Assembly (NCBI RefSeq): GCF_008274585.1 | Contig: NZ_VTRT01000003.1 | Location: 186,001 to 250,000 of the forward strand | DNA length: 64,000 bases | DNA from: Pedobacter sp. BS3 | GTDB taxonomy: Bacteria; Bacteroidota; Bacteroidia; Sphingobacteriales; Sphingobacteriaceae | Direction: 5' to 3' | Part shown: piece after piece, positions 1-9,420 of the stretch | Layout of the letters: every line of letters starts with the position of its first letter | Numbering within the stretch: position 1 is the stretch's first letter | Notes under the pieces: generated by a model | What the model was told of the DNA's origin: nothing | The model's database searches: none | Seen by the model: only the letters and a program-made list of their open reading frames with translations | Made by a program: the position numbers and the translations under genes

Positions 1-82
1 TCTGTAAAAATACGTTTTTTTTAAATCAATATATTATTAAAGATGTTAACCCTTCGCGGCAACCTATGAAATAATTTAAATT

Positions 83-2230
83 ATGAATTTAAACATAGAT
101 TTTAAAGCTATAACAGAAAACTCGCCTGATATTATTACGCGGTGGAACAGGCAATGTAAATTAATCTATGCTAATGCCGGCTTCGAAGCAAAAACCGGCA
201 TGAAAAACGGCTTTCTGATAGGCAAAACCAAATTAGAAATGGGCTTACCGGCAGATATTGCTCTTCCATGGGCTCAAAGCCTGAAAAAGGTATTTAAAAC
301 AGGAATGCCGACAGAGCATTACAACCATTTTCCATTACCTCACGGCAACCTGCATCTTTTTTCGAGAATGGTTCCCGAACTGGATGAACGTGGGAAGGTA
401 CAGAGTGTGCTGGCTGTATCGCGTGATATTACCACGCTGAAAAAAATTGAAGAAACACTGAAAGAGCAGGCTCATTTCATAGAGCAGATCAGCAATGCCA
501 TGCCCGATATGCTGTATGTTATTGATCCTGTAAAAAAAGAAATAAGCTATGTAAACGAACGGGTACAGCAGATATTAAATATTAAGCCGGCAGATATTTA
601 TAAACGAGGCCTTAATGTTGCTAAAAAGGCCTTGCTGCCAGCTGATTATGAACGCTACATAGAACACCTGGATGAATGTACGCGGCTGAAAGACAACCAG
701 GTAAAGGAAATAGAGCTGCCCATACGAACGGAAAATAAAACGATGCGCTGGTTCCGCATACGCGATAAAGTGTTTAAGCGTAATGCCGATGGCTCTGCCG
801 CCCAGCTTATAGGCATTGCCCAGGATATTGACGATCATATTAAGGTGCGTGAAAAATTTACAGCCGATCACCGCCGGTTAAAAGAGGCCCAGGCTATCGG
901 GCATATCGGCAGCTTTGAGTGGCAGGCCGGCGATATCCGCGAGTACTGGACGGATGAGCTTTATCACATCTATGGAATAAAGCCCCGCAACCGCGGAATA
1001 ACGGTCAATGAGTTGCTCGGGTTTGTTCATAAAGCCGACCGCCCTGAACTGTTAAACGCCATTAAAACTGCCCGGAACGCAGGCCAACCAACAGATATTA
1101 CGCATCAGATCATACGGAAAGACGGCACTATCCGGTACATCCAGCGACGTTCGCAAAGCATTTTCGATGAAAAGGGCCGCATCCGGAAGGTATATGGCAC
1201 TGTTCAGGATATTACCGATATTAAGCAGGCCGAAAAAAGCCTGCGTAAAACTACCGAGCTGTTAGAATCTATATTTAATACCACCACAAACGGCATATTC
1301 GTACTTCGTTCTGTGCGTAACACCCGCGGCAGGTTAATCGGCTTTAAGCTGGAGCTGATGAACCGGATAGCCCAGGATATGATTGGCGGTAACCTGGTCG
1401 GCGAATCGTACACCAATGTGTTTCCGGCAGCCATAGCTGGCGATCTGTTTCATGAATACAGGAAAGTAATTGAAGAAAACAATATCATGGATGTCGAGCA
1501 ACCTTACGAGCATTTTGGCACTAAAGGTTGTCTGCACCTTGTTGCCGTGAAATTGAACGACGGCCTGGTGGCTACCTGGAATGATATTACCAACCAGAAA
1601 AAACTGGAAAAAGAGCGCCGGGAGCTTGAGATCAAACACCGCAATGAGATTTTAGATGCCCAGGAAATTGAACGCAAACGCATCGCGGAAGCTATTCATA
1701 ATGAAATCGGACAACTGTTGTCTATAGCCAAAATGAAAATAAGCCAGAACGGAGCTGAGGCGGAACGCATATTAAACGAGGCTATAAAAAAAGTGCGTAA
1801 CATATCGTTTGAGCTGATGCCCGCCATTTTATACGATTTTGGCTTGGAAGCAGCTATCGTAGACCTTTTCCAGTCGAAGCTTCGCCTGGCAGATATTACC
1901 TATAACCTCAACTTAACAGGTACGCAATTGCAGCTTGCCAAAAACGCCGAGCTGGCTATATTTCGCATTATCCAGGAGCTGATAACCAACGTTATTAAAC
2001 ATTCGGGCGCCGACCATGTTAACCTGACCATCTCTAAAGAGGAAAACTGGCTGGTAATATACTTTACGGATAATGGCAAGGGCTTTAAAGAAACCGACAA
2101 AAAGCCTCGTTTTGGCTGGCGTACCATGGCCGATAGAATTAACCGGCTGAATGGTGAATATGAAATTAATACAGCGGCAAAAAAAGGGTCAGAAATTATT
2201 ATCCGGATACCGGTAAAAGCTATTGAATAA
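83..2230 (+). CDS. Soluble multi-PAS sensor histidine kinase (HisKA_3 type)
   Basis: Predicted sensor kinase that autophosphorylates and signals to a response regulator. No signal peptide or membrane segment is visible, so sensing should be cytoplasmic. Four PAS-like modules appear in series (about residues 5-120, 130-255, 265-385, 390-505); modules 2 and 3 end in QDID/QDITD, typical of PAS/PAC units. The transmitter follows: a HisKA_3-type dimerisation helix with ERKRIAEAIHNEIGQ, putative phospho-acceptor His539, then an HATPase_c domain with an N box (ELITNVIKHSG) and a G box (DNGKGF). HisKA_3 kinases usually act on LuxR/NarL-type regulators, and one lies immediately next door on the other strand, overlapping the last 11 bases. 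The ligand cannot be told from sequence. Confidence 0.93.
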   Translation: MNLNIDFKAITENSPDIITRWNRQCKLIYANAGFEAKTGMKNGFLIGKTKLEMGLPADIALPWAQSLKKVFKTGMPTEHYNHFPLPHGNLHLFSRMVPELDERGKVQSVLAVSRDITTLKKIEETLKEQAHFIEQISNAMPDMLYVIDPVKKEISYVNERVQQILNIKPADIYKRGLNVAKKALLPADYERYIEHLDECTRLKDNQVKEIELPIRTENKTMRWFRIRDKVFKRNADGSAAQLIGIAQDIDDHIKVREKFTADHRRLKEAQAIGHIGSFEWQAGDIREYWTDELYHIYGIKPRNRGITVNELLGFVHKADRPELLNAIKTARNAGQPTDITHQIIRKDGTIRYIQRRSQSIFDEKGRIRKVYGTVQDITDIKQAEKSLRKTTELLESIFNTTTNGIFVLRSVRNTRGRLIGFKLELMNRIAQDMIGGNLVGESYTNVFPAAIAGDLFHEYRKVIEENNIMDVEQPYEHFGTKGCLHLVAVKLNDGLVATWNDITNQKKLEKERRELEIKHRNEILDAQEIERKRIAEAIHNEIGQLLSIAKMKISQNGAEAERILNEAIKKVRNISFELMPAILYDFGLEAAIVDLFQSKLRLADITYNLNLTGTQLQLAKNAELAIFRIIQELITNVIKHSGADHVNLTISKEENWLVIYFTDNGKGFKETDKKPRFGWRTMADRINRLNGEYEINTAAKKGSEIIIRIPVKAIE

Positions 2231-2867
2231 TATTGTTCCGGATAGCAAACCGGATGAGCGAAGCTGTATTTCTCGACCCGGTTTTATCCAGCAGGTTTTG
2301 CCGGTGCCCTTCTATGGTTCGCCGGCTTGAAAACAACTTATCGGCAATTTCCATATTGGTAAAACCATCGGCAATAAGCGATAGCACCTCAACTTCCCGC
2401 TCAGAAAGCTCCACAGGCGATTCTGACGGTGAAGCCGGAACAGCGCTGTAAAAATATTTTTTAAAGAGCTCGAAAACGAGTTCAGAACAAATATATTTAT
2501 TCCCTGCGGCCACATGCCTGATGGCAAACACCATCTGGTCTTTATCAATATTTTTTAACAGGTAACCACTGGCGCCATTACGCATAGCCTCCACAATATA
2601 ATTTTCGTGCTCAAGCATGGAAAGTACCACCGTAATAACGTTAGGGTAAGAAGCGCTTACCTGCTGAATAAGCTCTATGCCGCTTTGGCCCGGCATGTGT
2701 ATATCGGTAAGCAAAATATCTACAGCTATACCACCTGCTAAAATATCCAGCGCCTCTTTCGCATCCGATGCCTCGGCAACAACCTCCATATCTGGCTCCA
2801 TATTCAGCAGGGTTTTGATCCCGTTCCGAACAATGGTATGATCTTCAGCAAGTAGTATTTTTATCAC
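2220..2867 (-). CDS. LuxR/NarL-family response regulator
   Basis: Two-component output protein. The receiver domain (about residues 1-120) has the acidic pocket AEDH, phospho-acceptor Asp55 in LLTDIHMPG and the conserved Lys105 in YLLKNIDKD. The C-terminal LuxR-type helix-turn-helix (about residues 150-212) starts with LSEREVEVLSLIADG and contains RRTIEGHRQNLLDKTG. It is the natural partner of the HisKA_3 kinase that converges on it. The two coding regions overlap by 11 bp at their 3' ends, so they cannot be one operon and need separate promoters. Regulated genes are unknown; the glycan operon at 3353 starts divergently from this gene. Confidence 0.93.
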   Translation of the reverse strand: MIKILLAEDHTIVRNGIKTLLNMEPDMEVVAEASDAKEALDILAGGIAVDILLTDIHMPGQSGIELIQQVSASYPNVITVVLSMLEHENYIVEAMRNGASGYLLKNIDKDQMVFAIRHVAAGNKYICSELVFELFKKYFYSAVPASPSESPVELSEREVEVLSLIADGFTNMEIADKLFSSRRTIEGHRQNLLDKTGSRNTASLIRFAIRNNIIQ

Positions 2868-3352
2868 AGCTATAACTTATCAGCGTTTATAACAGTTTGT
2901 TTATGCAACACCAGAGTGACTATCCTGTTTTAAATTCCGGTAAAATTTATTTCAAATATTATTTTAACCGCTATGATATTAATACGGTTTTTCTAAAGGA
3001 AATTACGTGTTTTGCAATTCGCATGTCCAGGTAATTTCAGCAGCAGCTATCCGTACCTGTCTGCTGACTAAGTGTCAGAACCGCTTCTAAACCAGCATTG
3101 TTCATCATTTTCAGCTTCCCCGGCCCAGCTCAATATCATTGATATTTATCGGCATAAATACGTTTGCAGGTGTTTTTGCCGGTAAACAAATGCTGATGTC
3201 TGTTTGTCAGAAAAGGGACACATCATCTATTAAAAATGGTTGCAAACTATTACATAAATGGTAAAGCTACACTCCGGTACATTGATGTGCCGGTAAACAG
3301 TACCTGAACGTCAACATGAATAAATTATCGTAAACATCCTATCTATCTAACC
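2868..3352. other. Gene-free divergent intergenic region
   Basis: About 485 bases between the response regulator start (minus strand) and the glycosyltransferase start (plus strand). I see no convincing open reading frame, RNA gene or member of the repeat families found elsewhere in the window. It must hold both divergent promoters. No clean Bacteroidota TTTG-N19/20-TAnnTTTG promoter stood out by eye. Confidence 0.5.
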
Positions 3353-4621
3353 ATGAAAAACAAAATTGCATTTATCAGTGAACACGCCTCCCCTTTGGCA
3401 ACCTTGGGCGGGGCAGACAGCGGCGGACAGAATGTTTATGTTGCAGAGCTGGCTAAACACCTTGTAACCAAGGGTTATGAGGTTGATATATTTACCCGTT
3501 GGGATGACCCGCAATTGTCCCGGGTGGTAAACTGGCTGCCGGGAATCAGGATCATACATGCGGAAGCCGGTCCGGTATGCTATATTCCCAAAGAAGAGTT
3601 ATTAGAATATATACCTGAATTTACCGAGAGCATGCTGGCATTTATCCAGCAGGAAGGTATCAGTTACCAACTGGTACATGCCAATTTCTGGATGTCGGGA
3701 ATGGTAGCCTGCGAGCTGAAAGCCATTTTAAATATTCCCTTCGTCATTACATTCCATGCCCTGGGTTATATCAGGCTGATGTACCAGAAGGAAGCCGATA
3801 AATTCCCGGTAAAACGGGTGGCTATTGAAGAAGAGATTGTAAAATACGCCGACCATATTATTGCTGAGTGTCCGCAGGACAAAGACGATCTGACCATGTA
3901 TTACCATGCTGCCGAAGATAAAATCAGCATTATTCCCTGCGGGTTCAGCAAACAGGAATTTTATCCTATACAAAAAACGCTGGCCAGAAAACGGCTCGGA
4001 CTTAACCCGAACGACAACATTATTTTGCAGTTAGGAAGAATGGTTCCGCGTAAAGGCATTGATAATGTTATCAAAGCCATGGGCAAGCTCAAAAACCTGG
4101 CAGCATCCACCCGGCTGCTGGTTGTGGGTGGTGATACGGATAAACCTGATCCTGCGCTTAGTCCGGAACTTGCCCGGTTGCAGGATATAGCCCACCAGGA
4201 AAAAGTTTTTCAATCGGTGATATTTGCCGGCCGGAAAAACCGCGATATTTTAAAATACTATTATTCCGCGGCTGATATTTTTGTGACCACACCCTGGTAC
4301 GAGCCTTTTGGTATTACCCCATTAGAAGCCATGGCCTGCGGAACACCGGTAATTGGTTCGGATGTAGGCGGTATCAAATACAGCGTTACCCATAACCATA
4401 CCGGTTTCCTGGTTCCGCCAAACAATCCGCAGGCGCTTGCCGAAAAAATAAGGCATCTGCTTACTGATAAAAGCACTATGTTTAAAATGCGGCACAATGC
4501 TATTAAACGGGTCAACGCCGTATTTACATGGAGCCATGTAGCCAACCAGGTAGCGGCTTTGTATCAACATATAACTCAGCCGGTAAAACAGGTGTCCTCA
4601 TCAGCTATTAAAGCGGCCTGA
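3353..4621 (+). CDS. GT4-family glycosyltransferase (sucrose-phosphate-synthase-like)
   Basis: Retaining nucleotide-sugar glycosyltransferase with the GT-B fold, probably cytoplasmic. The N-terminal acceptor domain begins with a glycine-rich loop (GGADSGGQNVYVAELA, about residues 20-35) typical of sucrose-synthase-like GT4 enzymes. The C-terminal donor domain has LQLGRMVPRKGID and the E-x7-E motif EPFGITPLE (Glu317 and Glu325) followed by AMACGTPVIGSDVGG. At 422 aa it has the usual length. It is followed after 2 bases by a GmhB-like phosphatase and then a GT9 enzyme, so the three form an operon, probably making a heptose-containing or related glycan. Donor and acceptor are not determined by the sequence. 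Confidence 0.9.
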   Translation: MKNKIAFISEHASPLATLGGADSGGQNVYVAELAKHLVTKGYEVDIFTRWDDPQLSRVVNWLPGIRIIHAEAGPVCYIPKEELLEYIPEFTESMLAFIQQEGISYQLVHANFWMSGMVACELKAILNIPFVITFHALGYIRLMYQKEADKFPVKRVAIEEEIVKYADHIIAECPQDKDDLTMYYHAAEDKISIIPCGFSKQEFYPIQKTLARKRLGLNPNDNIILQLGRMVPRKGIDNVIKAMGKLKNLAASTRLLVVGGDTDKPDPALSPELARLQDIAHQEKVFQSVIFAGRKNRDILKYYYSAADIFVTTPWYEPFGITPLEAMACGTPVIGSDVGGIKYSVTHNHTGFLVPPNNPQALAEKIRHLLTDKSTMFKMRHNAIKRVNAVFTWSHVANQVAALYQHITQPVKQVSSSAIKAA

Positions 4622-4623
4622 AT

Positions 4624-5226
4624 ATGAATAAAGCCATTTTCCTGGATAAAGACGGCACTCTCATTCCGGATATACCATTTAATGTCAACCCGGATGTTGT
4701 CTCTCTGGAGAAAAACGCAGTTGAGGGATTAATTCAACTACAGGCGCAGGGCTACCTACTTATTGTGGTAAGTAATCAGGCAGGCATTGCTCACGGTTAC
4801 TTTAAGGAAGCACAGCTTGAACCGGTAAAGCAAAAGCTCTTTGAGCTTTTATCGCAACACGGATTGTACCTGAACGGCTTTTATTACTGCCCGCATCATC
4901 CTTACGGGATAATCCGGGCATACAGAAGAAACTGCGAATGCCGGAAACCACAGCCGGGATTACTGCTAAAAGCGGCTGCCGACTGGAATATCGACTTAAC
5001 GGAATCATGGATGATTGGCGATATTTTACACGACGTGGAAGCAGGTAACCGGGCCGGCTGCAAAAGTATTCTTATTGATAACGGCAGTGAAACCGAATGG
5101 GAAATGAACGCTTATAATCAGCCTGATAAAATAGTACGGAATATTAACCAGGCAGCAAACTATATTATTAGTTGTCAGAAAAGTATAGCGAGGCAGGAAA
5201 ATGCATACAAACTGGGAGAACTGTAA
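4624..5226 (+). CDS. gmhB: HAD-IIIA phosphatase, GmhB-like (heptose bisphosphate phosphatase)
   Basis: HAD-superfamily hydrolase of the histidinol-phosphatase/GmhB type. GmhB removes the 7-phosphate from glycero-manno-heptose 1,7-bisphosphate during ADP- or GDP-heptose synthesis. The nucleophile motif FLDKDGTL is at the N terminus (Asp8, Asp10). A Cys/His zinc loop (CPHHP followed by CECRKPQPG, about residues 89-110) and the acidic motif MIGDILHDVEAG are present. It sits between a GT4 and a GT9 glycosyltransferase, which supports a heptose role, and its 3' end overlaps the next gene by 26 bp. The exact substrate (D,D-heptose or another sugar bisphosphate) is inferred from family and context. 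Confidence 0.82.
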   Translation: MNKAIFLDKDGTLIPDIPFNVNPDVVSLEKNAVEGLIQLQAQGYLLIVVSNQAGIAHGYFKEAQLEPVKQKLFELLSQHGLYLNGFYYCPHHPYGIIRAYRRNCECRKPQPGLLLKAAADWNIDLTESWMIGDILHDVEAGNRAGCKSILIDNGSETEWEMNAYNQPDKIVRNINQAANYIISCQKSIARQENAYKLGEL

Positions 5227-6346
5227 ACATATCCTTTGTATCAGGCCCGATAATATGGGCGACCTGGTGATGTCGTCGCCGGCTATACGTGCATTAAAAG
5301 AAACGTTCGGTGCAAAAATATCTGTATTAACCTCGTCGGCAGCGGCCGGTATTGCCGGGTTTATTCCTGAAATTGATGATGTTATTGTTTACGATCTCCC
5401 CTGGGTTAAGCATCGTCAGCATATAGATCCTGATCAATTTCCATCATTGATCACAACACTTAAAAACAGGCAATTTGATGCCGCTGTGATGTTCTCGGTT
5501 TACAGCCAGAATATTCTTCCTACAGCCATGATACCTTACTTTGCCGGTATTCCTAAACGGCTGGCCTACTGCCGTGAAAATCCATACGCATTACTAACAG
5601 ACTGGGTTCCGGATAAGGAACCGTACAGTTTTATCAGGCACCAGGTAAAACGTGACCTGGATCTGGTTGCTCATGTCGGGGCATTTACATTACAGCAGAA
5701 ATTGGCATTAAGCATTTCCCCCGATGCATGGGAAAGTGCAAAAAACAAGCTCACACAAAACGGTATATTCACAGATAATTCCTGGTTAATTCTTCACGCG
5801 GGCGTCAGCGAAGCCAAGCGTGAATATCCCGAACAGCAATGGGCAGAAACCGCCAGGCAGTTAGTCAACATGGGATACCAGGTTTTATTTACTGGTGGTC
5901 CTGACGAAAAAACACTAACCGACCGTCTCTGCCAACTCAGCGGCCCGAACACCTTTTCGCTGGCCGGCAGTTTTTCGCTGGAGGAATATATTGCCTTAAT
6001 CCGCTATGCCCCGCTGGTCATTTCGGTAAATACGGCCACGATACATCTGGCCGCTGCTACCGAAACACCGGTTATCGTTTTGTATGCATTGAGCAATCCG
6101 CAACATACCCCCTGGATGGCTAAAGGCAGCATATTAACGTTTGACGTCCCTTCCTGTTTGCAAAGTAAAAACGAAGTAATCCGGTATGTCTATCAGCTTA
6201 CAGCAAAACCAGGCAGCATCGTTTCTCCGGATGAAATTGTACATGCGGCCTGGAAAATACTGAACGGTCATGCCGATTATATCCCCGAAATACTCCCGGT
6301 AGCTATTCCGGTTGAGTTGTCTGAATCAAGCAATCATACGGACTAA
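5201..6346 (+). CDS. GT9-family glycosyltransferase (ADP-heptose:LPS heptosyltransferase-like)
   Basis: GT-B fold glycosyltransferase of family 9, which adds heptose to lipopolysaccharide core in Gram-negative bacteria. The N terminus ILCIRPDNMGDLVMSSPAI is the classic GT9 opening (R-x-D-x-x-G-D). The C-terminal half contains ILHAGVSEAKREYPEQQW, LFTGGPDEK and INTAT-like SVNTATIHLAAATETPVI, the nucleotide-sugar site. It is 381 aa with no membrane span. It overlaps the upstream phosphatase by 26 bp, indicating translational coupling. Substrate specificity is inferred; Bacteroidota carry many GT9 paralogs with unknown acceptors. Confidence 0.88.
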   Translation: MHTNWENCKHILCIRPDNMGDLVMSSPAIRALKETFGAKISVLTSSAAAGIAGFIPEIDDVIVYDLPWVKHRQHIDPDQFPSLITTLKNRQFDAAVMFSVYSQNILPTAMIPYFAGIPKRLAYCRENPYALLTDWVPDKEPYSFIRHQVKRDLDLVAHVGAFTLQQKLALSISPDAWESAKNKLTQNGIFTDNSWLILHAGVSEAKREYPEQQWAETARQLVNMGYQVLFTGGPDEKTLTDRLCQLSGPNTFSLAGSFSLEEYIALIRYAPLVISVNTATIHLAAATETPVIVLYALSNPQHTPWMAKGSILTFDVPSCLQSKNEVIRYVYQLTAKPGSIVSPDEIVHAAWKILNGHADYIPEILPVAIPVELSESSNHTD

Positions 6347-6441
6347 AAGCTGTTAAACAATTCAGTTTTAGTCATCCTGTCGCAGAAGCAGTATGAACTA
6401 TCTCATACAATAAAGCAAATTTAAATTTTTGTTTTAAACAC

Positions 6442-6472
6442 TTGTTTAATTTTATTGTTTAAACTACATTTG
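6442..6472 (+). promoter_or_regulatory. Candidate Bacteroidota promoter for the TetR gene
   Basis: TTG at 6442-6444 and TACATTTG at 6465-6472 are separated by 20 bases, matching the Bacteroidota TTTG/TAnnTTTG promoter type. Transcription should start near 6479, downstream of the possible TTG start at 6475, so the real start codon is the ATG at 6493. The surrounding GTTTAAAC-rich sequence (GTTTAA at 6444 and 6457, AAAC at 6437 and 6461) could also be the operator for the TetR protein itself; this is inference. Confidence 0.55.
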
Positions 6473-6492
6473 CCTTGTACACTCCATTTGTG

Positions 6493-7128
6493 ATGAAAAA
6501 AATTACGAAAGAAAAATTGGATGCCTCTACCGAAGAGAAAATAAAGGAAGCTGCACATACGGTATTCACCCGTAAGGGATATGTGGCTACCAAAGTACGG
6601 GATATCGCCGCCGAGGCCGGAATTAACCTTGCCCTGGTTAATTACTATTTCAGGAGTAAGGAAAAACTTTTTGAACTGATTATGGCCGAAACTATCCAGA
6701 AAGTACTTTCGGAAGTTAAAATCATCATTACCGATGAGCAAACATCGCTCATTGAAAAAACAGAGCGTATTGCCGACCATTATATTACAATGCTGCTTGA
6801 CAACCCCGATGTACCTTTATTCATCATTAACGAGACATTTTCCGGGTCCGATAAATTTTCTTCGCTGCTAAAAAACACTGAATTATTTTCCGGGTCGCAT
6901 TTTGCCAGGCAATTAGCGGAATTAAGCACGGAGCGAAAAATAAACATACATCCTATACACATCCTCATGAACCTGATGGGCCTTATTGTATTCCCGTTTC
7001 TGGGAAGAAAAGTACTACTGAAAGCGGCAGGCATACAGGATGAGGAATTTAAAGCGCTGATGGAAGAACGGAAAAAACTTATCCCGGTCTGGATTAAAAC
7101 GCTGGTGCTCAATAACACAACCAATTAA
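6493..7128 (+). CDS. TetR/AcrR-family transcriptional regulator
   Basis: DNA-binding repressor, probably controlling the efflux operon that follows 50 bases downstream. The N-terminal helix-turn-helix (about residues 8-55) reads AAHTVFTRKGYVATKVRDIA then LALVNYYFRSKEKLFELI, a textbook TetR signature; the C-terminal ligand-binding half is unlike named families. I start at ATG 6493 (211 aa) rather than the TTG at 6475 because a good promoter -7 element ends at 6472. The position before TolC, HlyD, two ATPases and two permeases parallels CecR (YbiH), which regulates the ybhGFSR transporter genes in Escherichia coli. The inducer is unknown. Confidence 0.92.
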   Translation: MKKITKEKLDASTEEKIKEAAHTVFTRKGYVATKVRDIAAEAGINLALVNYYFRSKEKLFELIMAETIQKVLSEVKIIITDEQTSLIEKTERIADHYITMLLDNPDVPLFIINETFSGSDKFSSLLKNTELFSGSHFARQLAELSTERKINIHPIHILMNLMGLIVFPFLGRKVLLKAAGIQDEEFKALMEERKKLIPVWIKTLVLNNTTN

Positions 7129-7178
7129 ACCTGCAAACTTTAAAAGCACAATTGAACAAATTTTAAAATAGGTTCACC

Positions 7179-8468
7179 ATGAATTTCAAAACTGTTTTTA
7201 TCAGATACATTTCAATAGTATACGTCAGCCTTTCGGCGATACCGGTACATGCCCAAAACCAGGTGCTGACACTTGAAACGTGTTACCAACTGGCCCGTGA
7301 AAATTACCCGCTCATCCGCAAACAGCAACTGATAACAGAAACAGAGCAATATTCCATCGCTAATGCTTCAAAAGTATACCTGCCTACCCTGTCGTTTGCC
7401 GGACAAGCTACCTATCAGTCTGAAACCGTCCACTTTCCTGACGCATTGAGCAGTTTGTCTGGAATTTCTTTTCCCGAAATCAGCAAAGACCAGTACAAAG
7501 TACAGGGCGAACTTAACCAGCTGATTTTTGACGGAGGATTGAGCAAAGTCCGGAAAGATGCCGCCCGGGCACAGGCCGAAACTGAGCAGCAAAGCCTGGA
7601 AGTAAACCTGTATGCCCTGAAAGAGCGAATCACCCAGATTTATTTTGCCATTTTATTAATGGATGAGCAAATTAAGCAAAACGATTTACGAAAAGCTGAT
7701 TTGGAAAATATCGCCGGCAAAACACGGGCGGCGCTTAAAAACGGAACAGCATATCGCAGTAATGTTGATGAGCTGGAAGCCGAACTAACCACAGCCGAAA
7801 TGACCGATATTGAGCTTGCGGCAAACCGGAAGGCTTACCTGCAAATGCTATCGCTATTTACCGGCAAAAATATCAGCAGCAGCAAAGAACTGGTCATGCC
7901 GGCCGAACAACCGGTAAACTCAGAAATCAAGCGGCCTGAACTGGCCCTGTTTAACGCACAGAAAAAAACAATTGGTGTCCAAAAAGAACAGCTCCGTACC
8001 GGTTACCTGCCTCAAGTGAGCGCATTTTTCCAGGGCGCCTATGGCCGGCCAACGCTTAATTTCCTGGAGAATAAATTCGGGCTGTGGTACATCGGCGGAC
8101 TAAGACTGAACTGGAACCTGGGAAGTTTATATACGCTCTCAAACAAAAAGCACATGTTGGATATCAGTCAGCAATCGCTTGAGGCCGACAAAGAAACATT
8201 CTTATACAACACACGGCTATCGCTGATTCAGCAGAACAGCGAAATAGAAAAATTCCGGCAATTAATCAGTAAAGACGAAAAGACCATCAGCCTTCGGGCA
8301 TCGGTAAAAAAATCGGCGCAAGCCCAATTAGATAACGGTGTAATTACCGTCAGGGATTACATCAACTATGCCAATGCCGAAAACCAGGCCCGGCAAACAC
8401 TCATTCTGCATAAAATTCAATTGCTGCAGGCTCAGTATCATTTCAACAATATTTCAGGCACAAACTAA
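7179..8468 (+). CDS. TolC-family outer-membrane efflux protein
   Basis: Outer-membrane channel of a tripartite exporter. A signal peptide is visible (about residues 1-25, ending VPVHAQ-like IPVHAQNQ). The rest is the long alpha-helical repeat typical of TolC/NodT proteins, with two internally similar halves, including LETCYQLARENYPLIRKQQ near the N terminus and DLENIAGKTRAALKNGTAYRS mid-protein. At 429 aa it has the usual length. It begins the structural part of an efflux operon and is followed after about 10 bases by the periplasmic adaptor. Export substrates are unknown. Confidence 0.92.
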   Translation: MNFKTVFIRYISIVYVSLSAIPVHAQNQVLTLETCYQLARENYPLIRKQQLITETEQYSIANASKVYLPTLSFAGQATYQSETVHFPDALSSLSGISFPEISKDQYKVQGELNQLIFDGGLSKVRKDAARAQAETEQQSLEVNLYALKERITQIYFAILLMDEQIKQNDLRKADLENIAGKTRAALKNGTAYRSNVDELEAELTTAEMTDIELAANRKAYLQMLSLFTGKNISSSKELVMPAEQPVNSEIKRPELALFNAQKKTIGVQKEQLRTGYLPQVSAFFQGAYGRPTLNFLENKFGLWYIGGLRLNWNLGSLYTLSNKKHMLDISQQSLEADKETFLYNTRLSLIQQNSEIEKFRQLISKDEKTISLRASVKKSAQAQLDNGVITVRDYINYANAENQARQTLILHKIQLLQAQYHFNNISGTN

Positions 8469-8478
8469 ACATATCTTT

Positions 8479-9420
8479 ATGAACCGCTATCACCTATTTA
8501 TCGCAGTAAACGCCATTTTATTATGCGCATCCTGTTCAGGAAATAAGAACGAATACACGGCTCCGGGCAATTTTGAGGTCGATGAGGTTATTGTCTCGGC
8601 TGAACAAACCGGCGAACTACTATCGTTTTCCGTTAACGAGGGCGACCATTTACAGGCGGGAGATGTGGTCGGGCAAATTGACGTCACCATTCCGAAACTT
8701 CAGCAAGAACAGGTTCAGGCATCGATTGCGGCATTAAAAAACAAAACGGCCAATGCAGGCGACCAGGTTGCCCTGATAAAAAATCAACTGGCAGTACAAC
8801 AAACGCAGTTAGCGCATTTGCTGCATGAACAGCAACGCACAGCAAACCTGGTAAAAGCCGATGCCGCCACACAAAAGCAGTTGGACGACATGGATGCACA
8901 GGTTGAACAGCTACAAAAGCAAATTAAAGTGACCCGCCAGCAAATCAATGTAGCCATTTCTAATACATCTACACAAAACCGCGGCATTTTAAGCGAAAAA
9001 GCACCGCTCGAAAAAACAGCGCAGCAGTTTGAAAGGCAGGTTGAAAAAGGAACCATCATCAACCCCATAAATGGCATGGTGCTGACCCGCTATGCGCTTC
9101 GCGGTGAAATGGCCGTAACCGGGAAACCGCTGTATAAAATTGCCAATACCGATACGCTCACCCTAAAAGCGTATGTCACAGGCACACAGTTACCGCATAT
9201 TAAAACCGGCGACACCGTAACCGTACGGGTTGACAAGGACAAGGATAGTTACAGGAACTACCCGGGAAAAATCACCTGGATTTCGGATAAAGCGGAATTT
9301 ACCCCGAAAACCATCCAGACTAAAGATGAACGGGCTAACCTGGTTTATGCTATAAAAGTACGGGTTAAAAACGATGGTTACCTGAAAATAGGCATGTACG
9401 GGGAAGCCTTGTTTAATTGA
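8479..9420 (+). CDS. HlyD/YbhG-type periplasmic adaptor, probable lipoprotein
   Basis: Membrane-fusion protein linking inner-membrane ABC permeases to TolC. The N terminus MNRYHLFIAVNAILLCASCS has a hydrophobic stretch ending in cysteines, consistent with a lipoprotein signal. A biotinyl-lipoyl-like half (VIVSAEQTGELLSFSVNEGD) precedes a long coiled-coil hairpin rich in Gln and Leu (about residues 75-185), then the second lipoyl half (INPINGMVLTRYALRGE) and a beta-barrel domain. An upstream in-frame ATG at 8368 exists but lies inside tolC and would add a non-homologous leader, so I use 8479. Partner of the two ATPases and two permeases downstream, as in YbhG. Confidence 0.9.
   Translation: MNRYHLFIAVNAILLCASCSGNKNEYTAPGNFEVDEVIVSAEQTGELLSFSVNEGDHLQAGDVVGQIDVTIPKLQQEQVQASIAALKNKTANAGDQVALIKNQLAVQQTQLAHLLHEQQRTANLVKADAATQKQLDDMDAQVEQLQKQIKVTRQQINVAISNTSTQNRGILSEKAPLEKTAQQFERQVEKGTIINPINGMVLTRYALRGEMAVTGKPLYKIANTDTLTLKAYVTGTQLPHIKTGDTVTVRVDKDKDSYRNYPGKITWISDKAEFTPKTIQTKDERANLVYAIKVRVKNDGYLKIGMYGEALFN

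Noticed and set aside
8368-8478. Upstream ATG for the HlyD-type adaptor
   Set aside because: It lies inside tolC and would remove the lipoprotein signal from the N terminus.
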